Origin: Camelus bactrianus
Taxonomy: Eukaryota > Chordata > Mammalia > Artiodactyla > Camelidae
DNA: 64,000 bases
Reading direction: 5' to 3'
NCBI RefSeq assembly: GCF_048773025.1
Contig: NC_133540.1
Span: 83,331,501 to 83,395,500, forward strand
The notes under the pieces are model-generated. The model was given only the letters and a program-made list of their open reading frames with translations. It was not told where the DNA came from and did not search any database. Shown piece by piece: positions 13,827-24,329 of the stretch (position 1 is its first letter; each line of letters opens with the position of its first letter). The position numbers were made by a program, and so were the translations under genes.

Positions 13827-16800
13827 AAGAAGGCTAATCTAATAACTTTTGCTCAGGGTTGATGCTGGACTCTAAACAGTGATGGGACAACTAGTGAACA
13901 GGAATGAAGTAAAATTATCTTAGAATGTTATCCCTTGGAGGGAGTTAAGTAATCACTTAATGCCCTCATTGTACAAATAAATTGAAGCCTAGAGAAGATA
14001 AATTACTATCCAATTTCACCTACTGAGCCAATTGATAAACTGGACCCAAAACCTAAGTCCTCTGATATTCTGTCCAATGTTTTTTTAGGACACCACACTA
14101 GGAGAGGGGCCAAATTCATGTCACAGAGTGATACACTGTTTAAATATTCTGGCACTGTGTCATCAAAAAAGCCATTGCAGTGATTGTGGCACAGCACCCG
14201 ACCCCTAGAGCAAACTTCGTCTTTCTCCCTGAATAACTGCTACGTCACCAGTGAAATACAGAAAACTGACAGCTCTGGAGCATGGGGGCTGAGGGGCAAG
14301 TAGTCAAAATAATGACATTGAAAACTCCTACGTCAGTAACGGCATAAGGTGCTTTCAGATGTATCTTGTCAAATAATCCCCAATAAAAATTATTCAAACA
14401 AGTGTATGCAACCTAGAAACGGGTTCAGATTTTCACAAACGTTTCACGGGACAGTGAAGCAGGCAGTTAGCACAGGAATTAAGAAATCTGTATTCCATCT
14501 CCTGGGGACACTGCCTGATTTCCTGCATGCTGTCAGAGACATATCCTCACCCATCTGTCTCTTCATCTCTATTCACAGATAAGGATTAAAATACTTTATC
14601 TCTAGATTGCATTTGTTTTAAAAGAAAAACTAAATGACCCAAATGTCTAACAAACACACTGACTGACAGAGCTCATGAGGATTACATCATTCATTAACCA
14701 AACATTTACTAAGCAATTCCCACTGTGATAAAGTGCTGGGGAAAACAAAAATGAGAAGAATGCTTTCACACAAAAACTTCACATGGGAGAGTCAAGTGGG
14801 AGAATCCCAGAAAAATAGGCAACCAAAATTCAGCAGGATAATTGCCAGAGCAGAAGTCTATACTTCTGTGGACATCCAGGAGTAGAGCCTAATTCTGCCC
14901 AAGGAAGCCAGGACAGAGAAGGGAGCATTCAAGCTGAGTCCTGAAGATGAATCAAGTTCTCCAGGAGGGATAAATGTGTAGGTGAAGAGAAAGTTCAGTC
15001 TGAAGAGGCCATGTGCAAAGGAACTGGAACAAAGAACGGTGTACTCAGAGAGCTTGTAGTAGTTGTGACTTTTTAAAATTATTATTTATTGTAGTAAGGA
15101 CACTTAATTTACCCTCTCAACAAATTCTGAAGTATACAATACAGCACTGTTGCCTATAGGTACAATGTTCTACAGCAGATCTCAAGAGCTTATTCATCTT
15201 GCTTAACTGAAACTTTAAGCCCATTGATTAGTAACACCCCACTTCCCCCTCCCTCCAGCCCTTGACAATCACCATTCCACTTTTTCATTTTATGAATGTG
15301 ACTGTTTCAGATACCTCATATAATGGAATCATGCAGTATTCATCTTTCTGTGACTGGCTTATCTCTTAGCATAATGTCCTCAAGGTTCACCCATGTTGGT
15401 ACATATTCAGGGTCTCCTTCTTTTTGAATATCATTGAGAATAGTGCTACAACTAGTTGTGATTTACAACCGCATAAAGAACAAGGGGAGGAAATGAGGCT
15501 GGATATAATTGTTATGGGCCAGATGATTATTTAAAATAATAATAATAATAATAATATATAATATATAACACTTGTCAGGCACTTCCTAAGTAGCAGGCAC
15601 CGAGCTTTACATACGTTACTTCATTTGACCCTCATGATAACCCCTGAGAAAGATATTATTTGATTGTCTGCATTTTACAGATGAATAAACTGAGGTCAGC
15701 CCAGAGTCATCCTACTAGTACTGGTGGAATAGGGATTTTAACCTATATTTGTCTAAAGCCCCACTCTTTAGCCCCATGCTTTGTGTTATGTTATGGTTTA
15801 CAGTTAATCCTGTAAAGTAAGGACAACTTTAATTAATATTTAAGGAGGAAAGTGACAGAACTTTCCCACACACCCACCCCCACTACTACTCCACTACTCT
15901 GATGGCAACGGAGAGGCAAGATTAGAGGAAAGTAAAATTATATCCAGAGAAACTAGTAAGAAAATTGTTAGAATAATTCAGGGGTATTGGGAATAAAGGA
16001 GAGGGGACAAGGATGAAACTTTAGATTTTATAGGATCTGGTTATTAATTGTCTGGGGGAAATACAGGAGAGAGTGGAAACTTGGGAAAGTGGGTGGACAG
16101 TGGTGAATGCTGCTTAGATAGAGAATACTGGAGAATGAGGTTTTGGGGAAGATGAGTCCAGTCTGTGTACATCCAGTTGGAGGTACATGTAAGATATTTA
16201 GTGTAGCAGTCTTGCTGTCTCAACCTCAGGAGACACTGTCATGGGTCAGAGTTATAGTTTTAGGAGTCACTGGCACATATCTTATTGAAAGAATTGGCCT
16301 GCAAGAGATTGCTCAAAGCAGGTGTGTAAAATGAGAACAGAATAATACGGTGGATAGAGGATGGAATCCTAAAAAAAAACAAACACAAACAAACAAACAA
16401 AACCTTAGACTCCAGGCCTAGGAAGAGAAAATTGAGAAGTAATGGTCAGAAAGTTAGAGTACCAGACGAGAGAACCAGAAGGGGCAGAGGGGTCATGGAA
16501 CCAAGGAGGAATCAAATTTCAAGAAAGAAAGCATAGCCGCTGGTGTTAAAAGAAGTATGCGCTAATAAGATTTTTCTATCACTTTCAAAAATTCCGAGAA
16601 GCACCATAGTAGGAAACAAAGAGTAATTATCGATTTCCATCTTCTTCCCTACAGAATCCTTTCTTTGGATATTTTGGATTTCATGGATTTGGGGGCCGTC
16701 CTTATTATTCAGAAGAGATGTTTGAAGATTTTGAAAAACCCAAAGAAGAAGATCCTCCTAAAACAGAAAGTCCAGCCACCGAACCTTCAACTAATTCAAC

Positions 16801-19495
16801 AGTTCCTGAGACTAATTCCACCCAACCAAATGCACCCAATCCCAGAGGGGGTCAGAGTGGAAATGACACCAGCCCATCAGGAAACAGTGGCCAGGGGCCT
16901 AACACTGTGAGCAACCCTACAGCTCAAAATGGCCCTGTAGTTAATGTTTCAGGCCAGGGAGTTCCAAGAAGTCAAACCCCATGGGGACCAAGTCAGACAA
17001 ATTTTCATGAAAATTATCCAAATCCTAACATTCGAAGTTTTCCTGCAAGAAGACAATGGCATCCTACTGGTACTGCCATGGGGCACAGGCAGAATGGGCC
17101 TTTTTACCGAAATCAACAAATTCAAAGGGGTCCTTGGTGGAACTCCTTTGCTTTGGAAGGCAAACAAGCAGTTCATCCAGGATATCCATTATATCGCAAA
17201 GCTTATGCTTCTACTGCAAGAGGCAATGCTCTCAATTATGCAGGAAACCCAGTGAATTTCAGAAGAAAGCCGCAGGGGCCAAATAAATACCCTATGGGAA
17301 CCAATGTTGCCCCTCTGGATCCTAAACATGGTACTGTTGGTGGTAATGAAAACATCCAAAATCCAAGAGAGAATCCAGTAAGTCAAAAAGAAAGAACAGT
17401 CACTCCTACAATGGATCCAAATGGTCCCTGGAGAAACTCTCAAGATTATGGAGTTAATAAATCAAACTATAAATTGCCTCACCCTGAGGGCAACATGCTA
17501 GCCCCAAATTTTAATTCTATAGATCAAAATTCTTATTACCCGAGAGGAGATTCCAAAAGAGCCCCAAATTCTGAAGGACAAATCCAAAGCCAGAATTTGC
17601 CCAAAGGGATTATTTTAGAGCCAAGAAGAATACCATATGAATCAGAAACTAAACAGCCAGAATTAACGCAAAATACCTATCAGCCTGTGTATCCTGAGGG
17701 AATCCCTTCCCCTGCAAGGGAACGTTTTCCTACTGGAAGGAATACTTGGAACCAACAAGAAATCTCTCCACCTTTTAAGGAAGATCCTGGGAAGCAGGAA
17801 GAACACTTATCTCATCTTTCCCATGGCTCAAGAGGACGTGTTTACTACCCTGACTATCGCCCCTATGATCCCAGGGGAAATTCACCATACCTTAGAAGTA
17901 ATACATGGGGTGAAAGAGATGACTCACCCAATACAGTGAGACAGCCTGAAAATCCACACTACCCCATGAACACTCCAGATCCAAAAGAGACGATCCATTA
18001 CAATGAAGAAGACCCAACTGATACAACTGGGGATGAACCTTTCCCAGGACAAAGCAGATGGGGTGTGGAGGAGTCAAGTTTTAAAGGAGGCCCAACAGTT
18101 AGGACCTATGAAGGCAAACAACAATATACCTCAAATCAACCAAAAGAATACCTTCCCTATTATCTAGATAATCCATCAAAACCCAGGGAGGATCTTCCTT
18201 ATGGTGAATTTTACCCCTGGAACCCAGATGAGAATTTTCTGTCATATAATATAGCTCCCACTGTACCACCACCAGTGGAGAGCAGGGGCTATTATGTTAA
18301 TAATGCTGCTGAACAAGAAGAAAGCACTAGATTTCCTTACTGGAACTCCTGGGACCACAGGATTCAAGCCCAAGGGCAGAAAGAAATAAGACCATATTTT
18401 AACAGAAATTTCTGGGATCAGACAACAAATTTACACAAAGTCCCCACTAGTTCACTACACCAGGAGAACAAGCCCTATTCCAGTAATTCCCCAGCTGGGC
18501 TTCAGAAAAATCCAACATGGCATGAAGGTGAGAATTTGAATTATGACATACAAATTACTAGGTTAAATTCACCACAGAGAGAATATCTGGCTTTCCCAGA
18601 GTTAATTCCTCCAAGTTACCCAGCAGGACAAAAAGAAGCACATTTATTTCACCTAAGCCAGAAAAGCCCTTGCTGTGCTGGTGCCTCAATAGGACTCAAG
18701 AACAATCTACTTGCTCTGCAACACTACACTCCATCTTTTGGTCTTGCACCAGGGGAGAACCAAGACACCAGCCCTGTGTATACAGAAGATAGTCATACTA
18801 AGCATGCAAGATATACTACCTCCCCGATGAGTATCCTGCCTGGACAAAGAAACAGCTCAGAGAAAAGACTGCCTGGGGAAAGTCAAAACCCAAGTCCTTT
18901 CAGAGATGATGTATCCACTCTGAGGAGGAACACACCATGTTCTGTAAAGAATCAATTGAGCCAAAGGGGAATTATGCCCTTTCCTGAAGCCAGTTCCCTT
19001 CAATCAAAGAATATACCTTGCCTCAAAAGTGATCTTGGGGGAGATGGGAACAATGTTTTGGAACAAATATTTGAAGGCAACCAGTTCAATGAAAGAACTG
19101 TTGACCTTACTCCTGAGCAGCTTGTTATTGGTACACCTGAAGAAGGTCCCAAGCCAGAAGGAATCCCAGGTGAAGTCCAAGAAAATGAGGGTGAAAGGCA
19201 GCAACAAAGACCATCTAGCATCCTACAGTTACCATGTTTTGGCTCCGAATTAGCAAAGTATCACACCTCCAGCACTGTAACTCCATCTAGCATTGGAAGG
19301 CAAGGCTCATTTGATGGGGATCCAATTATGCCTACTGAAATTCCTAACTCATTGGCCAGGTTAGCTACTGGGGCACAGTTTCAGAATATAAATGTAGACC
19401 CACTTAATGCAGATGAACAAACTCCATTAGATTCTCTTCAAATAGGGGCCAATCCACAGGACCAGGTGCAAGACTGCTTACTACTTCAGGCCTAG
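5853..19495 (+). CDS. ENAM: Enamelin, complete coding region in eight exons
   Basis: Coding segments are 5853-5906, 7725-7793, 7914-7958, 8660-8701, 10260-10535, 12026-12088, 13512-13562 and 16655-19495, all bounded by AG/GT and all in phase 0. They predict 1146 residues; human enamelin has 1142. Enamelin is a secreted SCPP-family glycophosphoprotein of the forming enamel matrix, processed by MMP20 and KLK4 (family knowledge). Visible features: a hydrophobic signal core at residues 24-39, S-x-E sites at S54, S195 and S219 (kinase FAM20C in known enamelins), N-glycosylation sequons at 247, 254, 270 and 297, an RGD at 497-499, and Pro/Gln/Asn/Tyr-rich composition throughout. The C-terminus ends DCLLLQA as in human. 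No stop or frameshift interrupts it. The non-coding first exon was not located. The neighbour JCHAIN is convergent. Identity is near certain from residue-level agreement with remembered human sequence. Confidence 0.96.
7725..7793 (+). CDS. ENAM: ENAM second coding exon (signal peptide core)
   Basis: The acceptor is TTCCAG and the donor GTGAGT. The exon carries residues 19-41: five linker residues, then MKILLVFLGLLGYSAA and MP. The internal ATG at 7740 is a second plausible start. Signal cleavage is expected after the Ala-Ala pair, before MPMQMP. Confidence 0.93.
7914..7958 (+). CDS. ENAM: ENAM third coding exon
   Basis: This is a 45-nt exon encoding MQMPRIPGFSSKSEE. The acceptor is CTCCTTCCAG and the donor GTATGT. 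It holds S54 in an S-E-E context, a conserved phosphorylation site of enamelins. Confidence 0.94.
8660..8701 (+). CDS. ENAM: ENAM fourth coding exon
   Basis: This is a 42-nt exon encoding MMRYGHFNFMNSPH, close to human MMRYNQFNFMNGPH. The acceptor is GGTCACAG and the donor GTAAGT. Confidence 0.93.
10260..10535 (+). CDS. ENAM: ENAM fifth coding exon
   Basis: This is a 276-nt exon encoding 92 residues, starting MAHLGPLYGHG and containing the conserved QYQMPMWPQPPP, followed by a Pro/Gln/Lys-rich stretch. The acceptor is CCTTGCAG and the donor GTGAGG. A shadow frame on the other strand (10225-10572) is not a gene. Confidence 0.95.
10815..10990 (+). repeat. MIR SINE in ENAM intron
   Basis: MIR-like order: GAGATTTGAATTCTATCCCA, TTGTATTATCTCGAGCAAGT, then CTTTGCCTTTATAGACTCCA. 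Diverged. Confidence 0.6.
11190..11356 (+). repeat. MIR SINE, left part (split by L1)
   Basis: Strong MIR match: TTTGAATTCTGGCTTCAATC, GCAAGTGACTTAACTTCTCT, GGGATAATAATAGCACATAT. The element resumes at 11823 after an L1 insertion. Confidence 0.78.
11357..11808 (+). mobile_element. Two L1 3' ends stacked inside a MIR
   Basis: The 11380-11535 part resembles an old L1M 3' end (GAGTGATGGAAATGTTAGC ... CAATAAAAGTGTTAAAA). From 11536 a younger L1 3' UTR follows (CTATGGTTACCAAAGAGG ... CACTTTGCTATACACCTGAA ... CTTCAATAAAATC). Both lie between perfect 14-bp copies of ATATAAAATGCTCA at 11343-11356 and 11809-11822. Confidence 0.8.
11823..11882 (+). repeat. MIR SINE, right part
   Basis: Continuation of the MIR tail: GCACAGTACCTAGAACATAA, GTGCTCAATAATACTAATTA. 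Confidence 0.72.
12026..12088 (+). CDS. ENAM: ENAM sixth coding exon
   Basis: This is a 63-nt exon encoding AFLPFGNGLFPYQQPPWHVPH. The acceptor is TCTCTAG and the donor GTGAGT. It nearly matches the human exon. Confidence 0.94.
13206..13240. repeat. (TG)n microsatellite in ENAM intron
   Basis: An imperfect run of alternating TG with GCGCACGCG inside it; alternating purine-pyrimidine throughout. Confidence 0.9.
13512..13562 (+). CDS. ENAM: ENAM seventh coding exon
   Basis: This is a 51-nt exon encoding RVPTGYGRPAVSNEEGG. The acceptor is CTTTCAG and the donor GTAAGT. It contains the S-N-E site at residue 195 (human S191). Confidence 0.92.
13772..13828. repeat. (CT)n microsatellite in ENAM intron
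   Basis: Interrupted CTCTCT run on the plus strand, about 55 bases. Confidence 0.88.
15073..15452 (-). mobile_element. L1 3' portion, reverse orientation
   Basis: Reverse-strand L1 3' sequence (CTCATATAATGGAATCATGC, CTTAGCATAATGTCCTCAAG, CATTGAGAATAGTGCTACAA). It is flanked by similar TAGTTGTGA-type sequences near 15059-15070 and 15453-15463, probably its target-site duplication. Confidence 0.75.
15535..15566. repeat. (TAA)n microsatellite
   Basis: A run of AATAATAATAATAATAATA followed by a short TATAATATA stretch. Confidence 0.85.
15580..15790 (-). repeat. MIR SINE, reverse orientation
   Basis: Clear reversed MIR: CATACGTTACTTCATTTGAC, CATTTTACAGATGAATAAAC, TGGTGGAATAGGGATTTTAA. Confidence 0.78.
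16655..19495 (+). CDS. ENAM: ENAM last coding exon
   Basis: This 2841-nt exon encodes 946 residues, more than 80 percent of the protein, and ends at TAG 19493-19495. The acceptor is TTCCCTACAG at 16654. It begins NPFFGYFGFHGFGGRPYYSEE, which includes the S219 phosphosite. It covers the N-glycosylated region equivalent to the 32-kDa enamelin fragment, the RGD at 17543-17551, and the conserved Cys-containing C-terminal part (KSPCCAG, RRNTPCS, NIPCLK, LPCFGSE). The frame is open throughout. Confidence 0.97.
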   Translation, partial: NPFFGYFGFHGFGGRPYYSEEMFEDFEKPKEEDPPKTESPATEPSTNSTVPETNSTQPNAPNPRGGQSGNDTSPSGNSGQGPNTVSNPTAQNGPVVNVSGQGVPRSQTPWGPSQTNFHENYPNPNIRSFPARRQWHPTGTAMGHRQNGPFYRNQQIQRGPWWNSFALEGKQAVHPGYPLYRKAYASTARGNALNYAGNPVNFRRKPQGPNKYPMGTNVAPLDPKHGTVGGNENIQNPRENPVSQKERTVTPTMDPNGPWRNSQDYGVNKSNYKLPHPEGNMLAPNFNSIDQNSYYPRGDSKRAPNSEGQIQSQNLPKGIILEPRRIPYESETKQPELTQNTYQPVYPEGIPSPARERFPTGRNTWNQQEISPPFKEDPGKQEEHLSHLSHGSRGRVYYPDYRPYDPRGNSPYLRSNTWGERDDSPNTVRQPENPHYPMNTPDPKETIHYNEEDPTDTTGDEPFPGQSRWGVEESSFKGGPTVRTYEGKQQYTSNQPKEYLPYYLDNPSKPREDLPYGEFYPWNPDENFLSYNIAPTVPPPVESRGYYVNNAAEQEESTRFPYWNSWDHRIQAQGQKEIRPYFNRNFWDQTTNLHKVPTSSLHQENKPYSSNSPAGLQKNPTWHEGENLNYDIQITRLNSPQREYLAFPELIPPSYPAGQKEAHLFHLSQKSPCCAGASIGLKNNLLALQHYTPSFGLAPGENQDTSPVYTEDSHTKHARYTTSPMSILPGQRNSSEKRLPGESQNPSPFRDDVSTLRRNTPCSVKNQLSQRGIMPFPEASSLQSKNIPCLKSDLGGDGNNVLEQIFEGNQFNERTVDLTPEQLVIGTPEEGPKPEGIPGEVQENEGERQQQRPSSILQLPCFGSELAKYHTSSTVTPSSIGRQGSFDGDPIMPTEIPNSLARLATGAQFQNINVDPLNADEQTPLDSLQIGANPQDQVQDCLLLQA

Positions 19496-19934
19496 GGATT
19501 ATCTCAACCAAGCATTCTTTGGGGAAGGAAAATACCTGCTATGCTACAGTGGTTTCCAGACATTTCCCCCACAAGACTCAATTAGTATTTCACTCTCTTG
19601 GAGATCCTTAAGTTTTTCCCCATTCCCACTAATAGAAGGTTGGGCCTCTGAGGGTTGCTAGATCCAGTACTGTGACTAATTAGCACTGACCTAAAAAAAA
19701 AAAACAAAAAACAAAAAACAAAAAACAAAAAAAACAGCAGGAAGGCTAAGACCACCACTGCCTTGAACTTGGAAGCCACCAAGTTCTGGACTAGTTTCCC
19801 TTTGCTTGCTGATTCTTCCTTTTTCTCTCAAAGTTCCATACTTGTAAAATTGTCTGGTTTTGCAAGACGAACGGCATGAACTTTCCATTTTATGTATGGA
19901 GATCTATACATTAGTATAATCCTAATGCACTGTA

Positions 19935-20350
19935 CTCTTTTTTTTCTTGTGTTGGTCTTTGTCAGTTTTTTTTCCTGGTTAATATTCTCTATTGGAATTG
20001 TTTTTCTTTCACTACCTCTTTCTTTCTCTTTATCATTTCCTTTTTTATCTTCCTTCCTTCTTTTCTTCCTCAACCATTCTATATTTAGCTTTCTATTTTT
20101 TCCTTCCCCATCTTGCCCTCTCTATCACTTCTTATATACTAAGCTACCTTTAACCATCACTTGTCTTTACATCTACTTTCTCCATTTTGTCTTCCTCTCT
20201 TCTCAGCTTTCTGTTCTGTCTCCCAATGTATCCCTTGTCAATCAACCCCTTTCTTCTCTAACTCCTTTCTTCCCTTCTATTTATCTTTTCCCCTTTACAC
20301 CATTTTTGTATCTTAAGACTGCATCTCTCTCTCTCTCTTTGTATCTCCTC
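19935..20350 (+). repeat. ENAM: Pyrimidine-rich tract in ENAM 3' UTR
   Basis: About 400 bases of almost continuous C/T with CTTTCTTTCTCTTT-like words, giving artefactual low-complexity frames. A (CTCT)n run lies near 20324-20340. Confidence 0.8.
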
Positions 20351-21451
20351 TAAATTCTATCCTAATTTTTCTCTTGGCCCAGCCTAACCATCATTGTAGA
20401 ATATATTTCAGAAATAGTGGACACTGATACCTACTTTTATTTTTAATTTTCTTAAGGCCTTTACCAGGTAGACACAGCTCAGCCAGAACAACACAGTCAA
20501 GAAGAAGGAAGAGAGGCTAGTTACCCAGAACCAGTATCCTGGGGACAAAGCTTAGGAAGGTAGGAAGGGAAGGACTCCCTCTCTGCGACTGAGCATCCAA
20601 ACAAAAAGAGCAGGACTTGCCATACCCCATCACCAACTCAAAATCTGCAGGATCTAGAGAATACATTTGGGGTAACATTATCCTAATCAAGTAAGAGAAA
20701 TACTCGGTGTTTATTTTTCTCTAGTAGTACAGTATAAGTGATTCTACTGGTGTATGCCACTACTAACATAAAGACTTATTTTTCATGTCCTGGTAGAATT
20801 ATTCACAGACACATTTTCTTTGTATCTTGACTAAATAGTGTAAATTATTTTGTAAAGTAGATATTTCTATATTGCCTTGCTTAGAATACATCCAGGTGTT
20901 TTGTTCTGTTTTTATTAATGGCACTTTGGCCTACTCTCTGTATACTCCTTCTTAGAGAGGAAGAATTCTCAGAATTATCCAGAAAGTTGCCTTCTAACTC
21001 TTAAGAGTTTCTTAGGAGAAAATTTCCTGGGATAGATGTCACAAGAAGACATTTGGGAAAATATAATGTTGAAAACTTCCTGAAGAAAGGAATCTTGTCC
21101 TTTGAGTCTTCCCAAGTTCCTGGCCCAGTGTCTTGCATGTAGTAGATAGTCAGTAAACATGTATTGATTGATTGATCTTAAAAGTTTTTAAAGCTCCCTT
21201 GAAAATACAGTGTGCTTGTCCAACGGGTAAACCATCTGGGATGCTGAATGAGACACCACACTCTGTAGCTTCATATATTCAGCAACATTTGCATTGTAGA
21301 ATCTCGGGTAAGAAGAGGTCTTAAAGGTAGATTATCTAGGCCATCCATCATCTACTAGTTGCTTAAATCCATCACCACCAGATTTTAATCACATGTTGAA
21401 AAACTATTAACTTATTCTATTTAAAACTCTCTTAAGAATTATTCTCATCAA

Positions 21452-21457
21452 AATAAA
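21452..21457 (+). terminator. ENAM: Candidate ENAM poly(A) signal
   Basis: A canonical AATAAA about 1.96 kb after the ENAM stop, at the distance expected from the human transcript. No transcript evidence is available, so it is only a candidate. Confidence 0.45.
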
Positions 21458-21475
21458 ACTACATTGTTATGTTTC

Positions 21476-22540
21476 ACTACTTTTTTCAAATGATTTTTTA
21501 AACCTAGATATAAATACTGTCATTGTAAAACATTCATTCACTTCAATATTTCATCAAAATGCATGGATCATGTATTTCTTTTGGCAGATATGTCAACAGA
21601 TCTTCATCTATGAGGCACCACAGCTTTTAATTTATCATCTGAGACCTCTGTAATGTAAAATGTAAAGGTACAGTGGGACAAAAACATCTACTGAATTTGA
21701 GAATATAGAGTGAAAAACAGGGGGAGGGGACATCCCCATAGAATATGACTCTTTATCTCACCACCACAGGTATCCTTCTGTAAACATGGATACCAGAGCT
21801 GAGTTCCCTACAATAAGGAAATTGTTCTGTGTGCCCTTGCTAAGTTATTGATTACGCTTTTAAAGTCAGCTCTAAGATTATGGTGCATGCAGTGGGGATG
21901 GCAGGCCCTGAAAGTGATTCCCTCTTGTCTCAGTTCTATGTCTATGGTGAGGCCCTATGTCTAGTGGTCATCATATGCTGATTCTAAAATGGGTGGATAT
22001 ATCCTGGTGATGACACTAGTTGATAAATTTAAGAAGAAAATAACATCTGAGGATGACAAATACAGGAGGTAATCCAGCAAGGCTAACACACACTTGCCTT
22101 ATAAGCTTTTCTGTCTCAAAGCCTATGTTAGATTTCTCTAGGGGGTAGTTGGGCATTGATCCAGTTGGCTGGAGGAAGTCTTCCATTTCTTCATTTTGAG
22201 CAAGAAGCAAAATAGGATGATGAAATATAGGGTCCAACCACTTGTGAAAAACTCAACCAAGTAGCCATTATCATAGATATCCTTCCCCTGGCTTTTTGGT
22301 TCCTCTGAACATGTTTTACTTTAGTCACTCACATCAGAGTCTTAACTTTATACATCTTTAAAGAAAATTCACAAGACATGACATGTGAGTTACTTTTATC
22401 ATTTGTTTTGACGTATCTCTGCCCTCACTTAACCCACCCTCCTTCAGTCATGACCTGAAGGACACTAAAGAAGAGTCATCTTGCCTTTGGGAAACCAAAC
22501 TTTATTTCTAAAAACCAAAAAGGGAACCAGAAATGTAGGA
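21476..22540. other. Spacer between ENAM and JCHAIN, left part
   Basis: No gene or clear repeat recognised; short frames only. Confidence 0.35.
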
Positions 22541-23319
22541 CTTGAAATCAGCAAATCCCTTTACCCTTCCTTCACAAAACCTCAAATGTTTCACTGTGAC
22601 TCAGACAAACTGCCCAAGTAACACTCAGAAGAAAACTGCACTTAGTAGAAAAGAGGTAATCACCATTTCACAATGGGTTATTGCTATTGGCTTTGTCCAC
22701 CTGTTCCTCCTTGCCTCTGCATCTCATCCCCAGCTCAATAACATCAGCCACTGGATCTTTTTCTCTCCTTTTGCGTTCATAGCCAATAAACAGGATTCAG
22801 CTGGTAACAAATAGGATCTCATGCTGGAAGAGCAGAACACTTCAAATAAAGGAGCGAGAAGGAAACCAAGGTGTAATTCAACAAAGACATGATTGTGAAA
22901 CAGATGAAGCTACTCTCATGCCCTGTTACCTCCCCAGTCAAGGTCCTCTGCTCTCATAGCACCCCAGTTCATCTCTCTGAGGACACAGCACCCTCCATTT
23001 CTGTGGTTCAGCAAACTGGGACAGTAATTTCCTCTGTATTTATCCAAGTAACCATGCCTCATTCCTTTCTGCACTATATAAAGCAGACATTTGTTATGGT
23101 TAACCTGAAAAAAAACATTCCTTCTCAAGTGCTGATTAATTTGTAGCCCTCCCAAACTATCCACCATGCCTTTAAAGAGTGAGTGGATTCTCAGCTTATT
23201 TAGACAACAGTAATGGTAGAAAACTTTGTTTGGAGAGGACCTTGTCAGTCCCTCAGCTATTAAACCACGCTGGAAGCTGTCTCCCCGACCTAGGATTCAG
23301 GCTGTTTTGACAATGATGC

Positions 23320-23410
23320 ATGCTATACCAGTGTTTCTCAAGCATTAATATGCCCATGAATCTTGTAAAAGCGCTGGTTTTGATTCCCCAGCCCTAGGAT
23401 TCCCAACTAC
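23320..23410 (+). repeat. MER5-like DNA transposon fragment
   Basis: ACCAGTGTTTCTCAAGCATT followed by TTGATTCCCCAGCCCTAGGA resembles one end of the non-autonomous hAT element MER5. Confidence 0.4.
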
Positions 23411-23689
23411 CCTGAAGGCTCACTGCACTTCGTTTTTTACATTTAATCACTCATTGTCTTATAACATGTGCTGATTTTTCCCTGTGTTAGCTGTACTTAG
23501 AGAAGAAGGAAGAAAACTCCTAAAGAGTGAGGCCCAGTTCTTATTCAACTTCTGTATCCCTCACAGCAACTAGCTTTGTGTTGAGCACAGAGTAGATGCT
23601 GAATAAATATCACTTCTTCTTTAAACACATTTTGTAAATGAATATGAATTTAGATTTTCCAAATTTTTAATATAATTGATTAAAAATAA

Positions 23690-24070
23690 AAATGAATGAT
23701 AATATTTTTCTAATTACCAAAATATACACTCATTGTAGAATATTTGGCAAATAATGAAAAGTAAAAGGAAACAAATAAAAATAACACATAATCTAACCAT
23801 CTATAGTGGGATATTTTGGTCTATTTTCTCTTTTATGTATGTATGGGGGGAGTCTTAAAGTAATTATTTTATGAAATAGCCTACATTTCCCTCTTCACAT
23901 TATATAAGCAATTTTCATACAATTAAAAATACTTCGTTTCATTTTTATTTCTTATGAATTTTCACTATAATAAATAATGCTGTGGTAAATATCTTTATAC
24001 CTCTTTGTCCATATTTCTGATTACCTCCTCAGAAGTAGAATTACTGGGGGAAATGGTCTGAAAATATATT
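23690..24070 (-). repeat. Degraded LINE remnant, reverse orientation
   Basis: Contains CTATAATAAATAATGCTGTG and AAGTAGAATTACTGGGGG, words typical of reversed L1-lineage 3' regions. Strongly diverged; subfamily not assigned. Confidence 0.5.
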
Positions 24071-24074
24071 TTAG

Positions 24075-24275
24075 GCAAGGTAACATACTGAAGAACATTG
24101 GCTTTGAGACTGAGTTTGAATCCAATTATCAGTTCCCCATATGATATATGTCAAACCTTAATAAGATTACTTTATCTTTTTGCATCTTAGTTTCATCATC
24201 TGTAAAATGAAGATAGTATTTATTTCATAGGGTACTTACGAAGAATAAATAAAATGTGTGTTAAAATGCATATGA
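24075..24275 (+). repeat. MIR SINE
   Basis: TTGGCTTTGAGACTGAGTTT, CATCTTAGTTTCATCATCTG, TAAAATGAAGATAGTATTTA follow the MIR order. Confidence 0.65.
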
Positions 24276-24329
24276 ATTGTATTTCATAAATCACCACTAG
24301 GTGGAGATGGAGGTTTATAATTACAAAAT

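Larger units (their letters stand above)
14690..16350 (+). repeat. Ancient L2-type LINE remnant in the last ENAM intron (interrupted)
   Basis: It begins with the L2-like CATTCATTAACCAAACATTTACTAAG and GTGCTGGGGAAAACA, and continues with segments such as CCAGTTGGAGGTACATG and TTTTAGGAGTCACTGGCACA that recur in a common mammalian ancient repeat. It is interrupted by a reversed L1 piece (about 15072-15452) and a reversed MIR (about 15580-15790). The family name is from memory and uncertain. Confidence 0.45.
19496..21475 (+). other. ENAM: ENAM 3' untranslated region (end inferred)
   Basis: The end is inferred from an AATAAA at 21452-21457 and from the roughly 2-kb 3' UTR of human enamelin mRNA. 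The region contains an A-rich run of repeated AAAAAAC units at 19693-19735 and a long pyrimidine-rich tract at about 19935-20350. Reading frames across it on both strands are low-complexity artefacts. Confidence 0.5.

Noticed and set aside
19892-20353. 153-residue hydrophobic Ser/Phe/Leu frame
   Set aside because: Translation of the pyrimidine tract in the ENAM 3' UTR; low complexity only.
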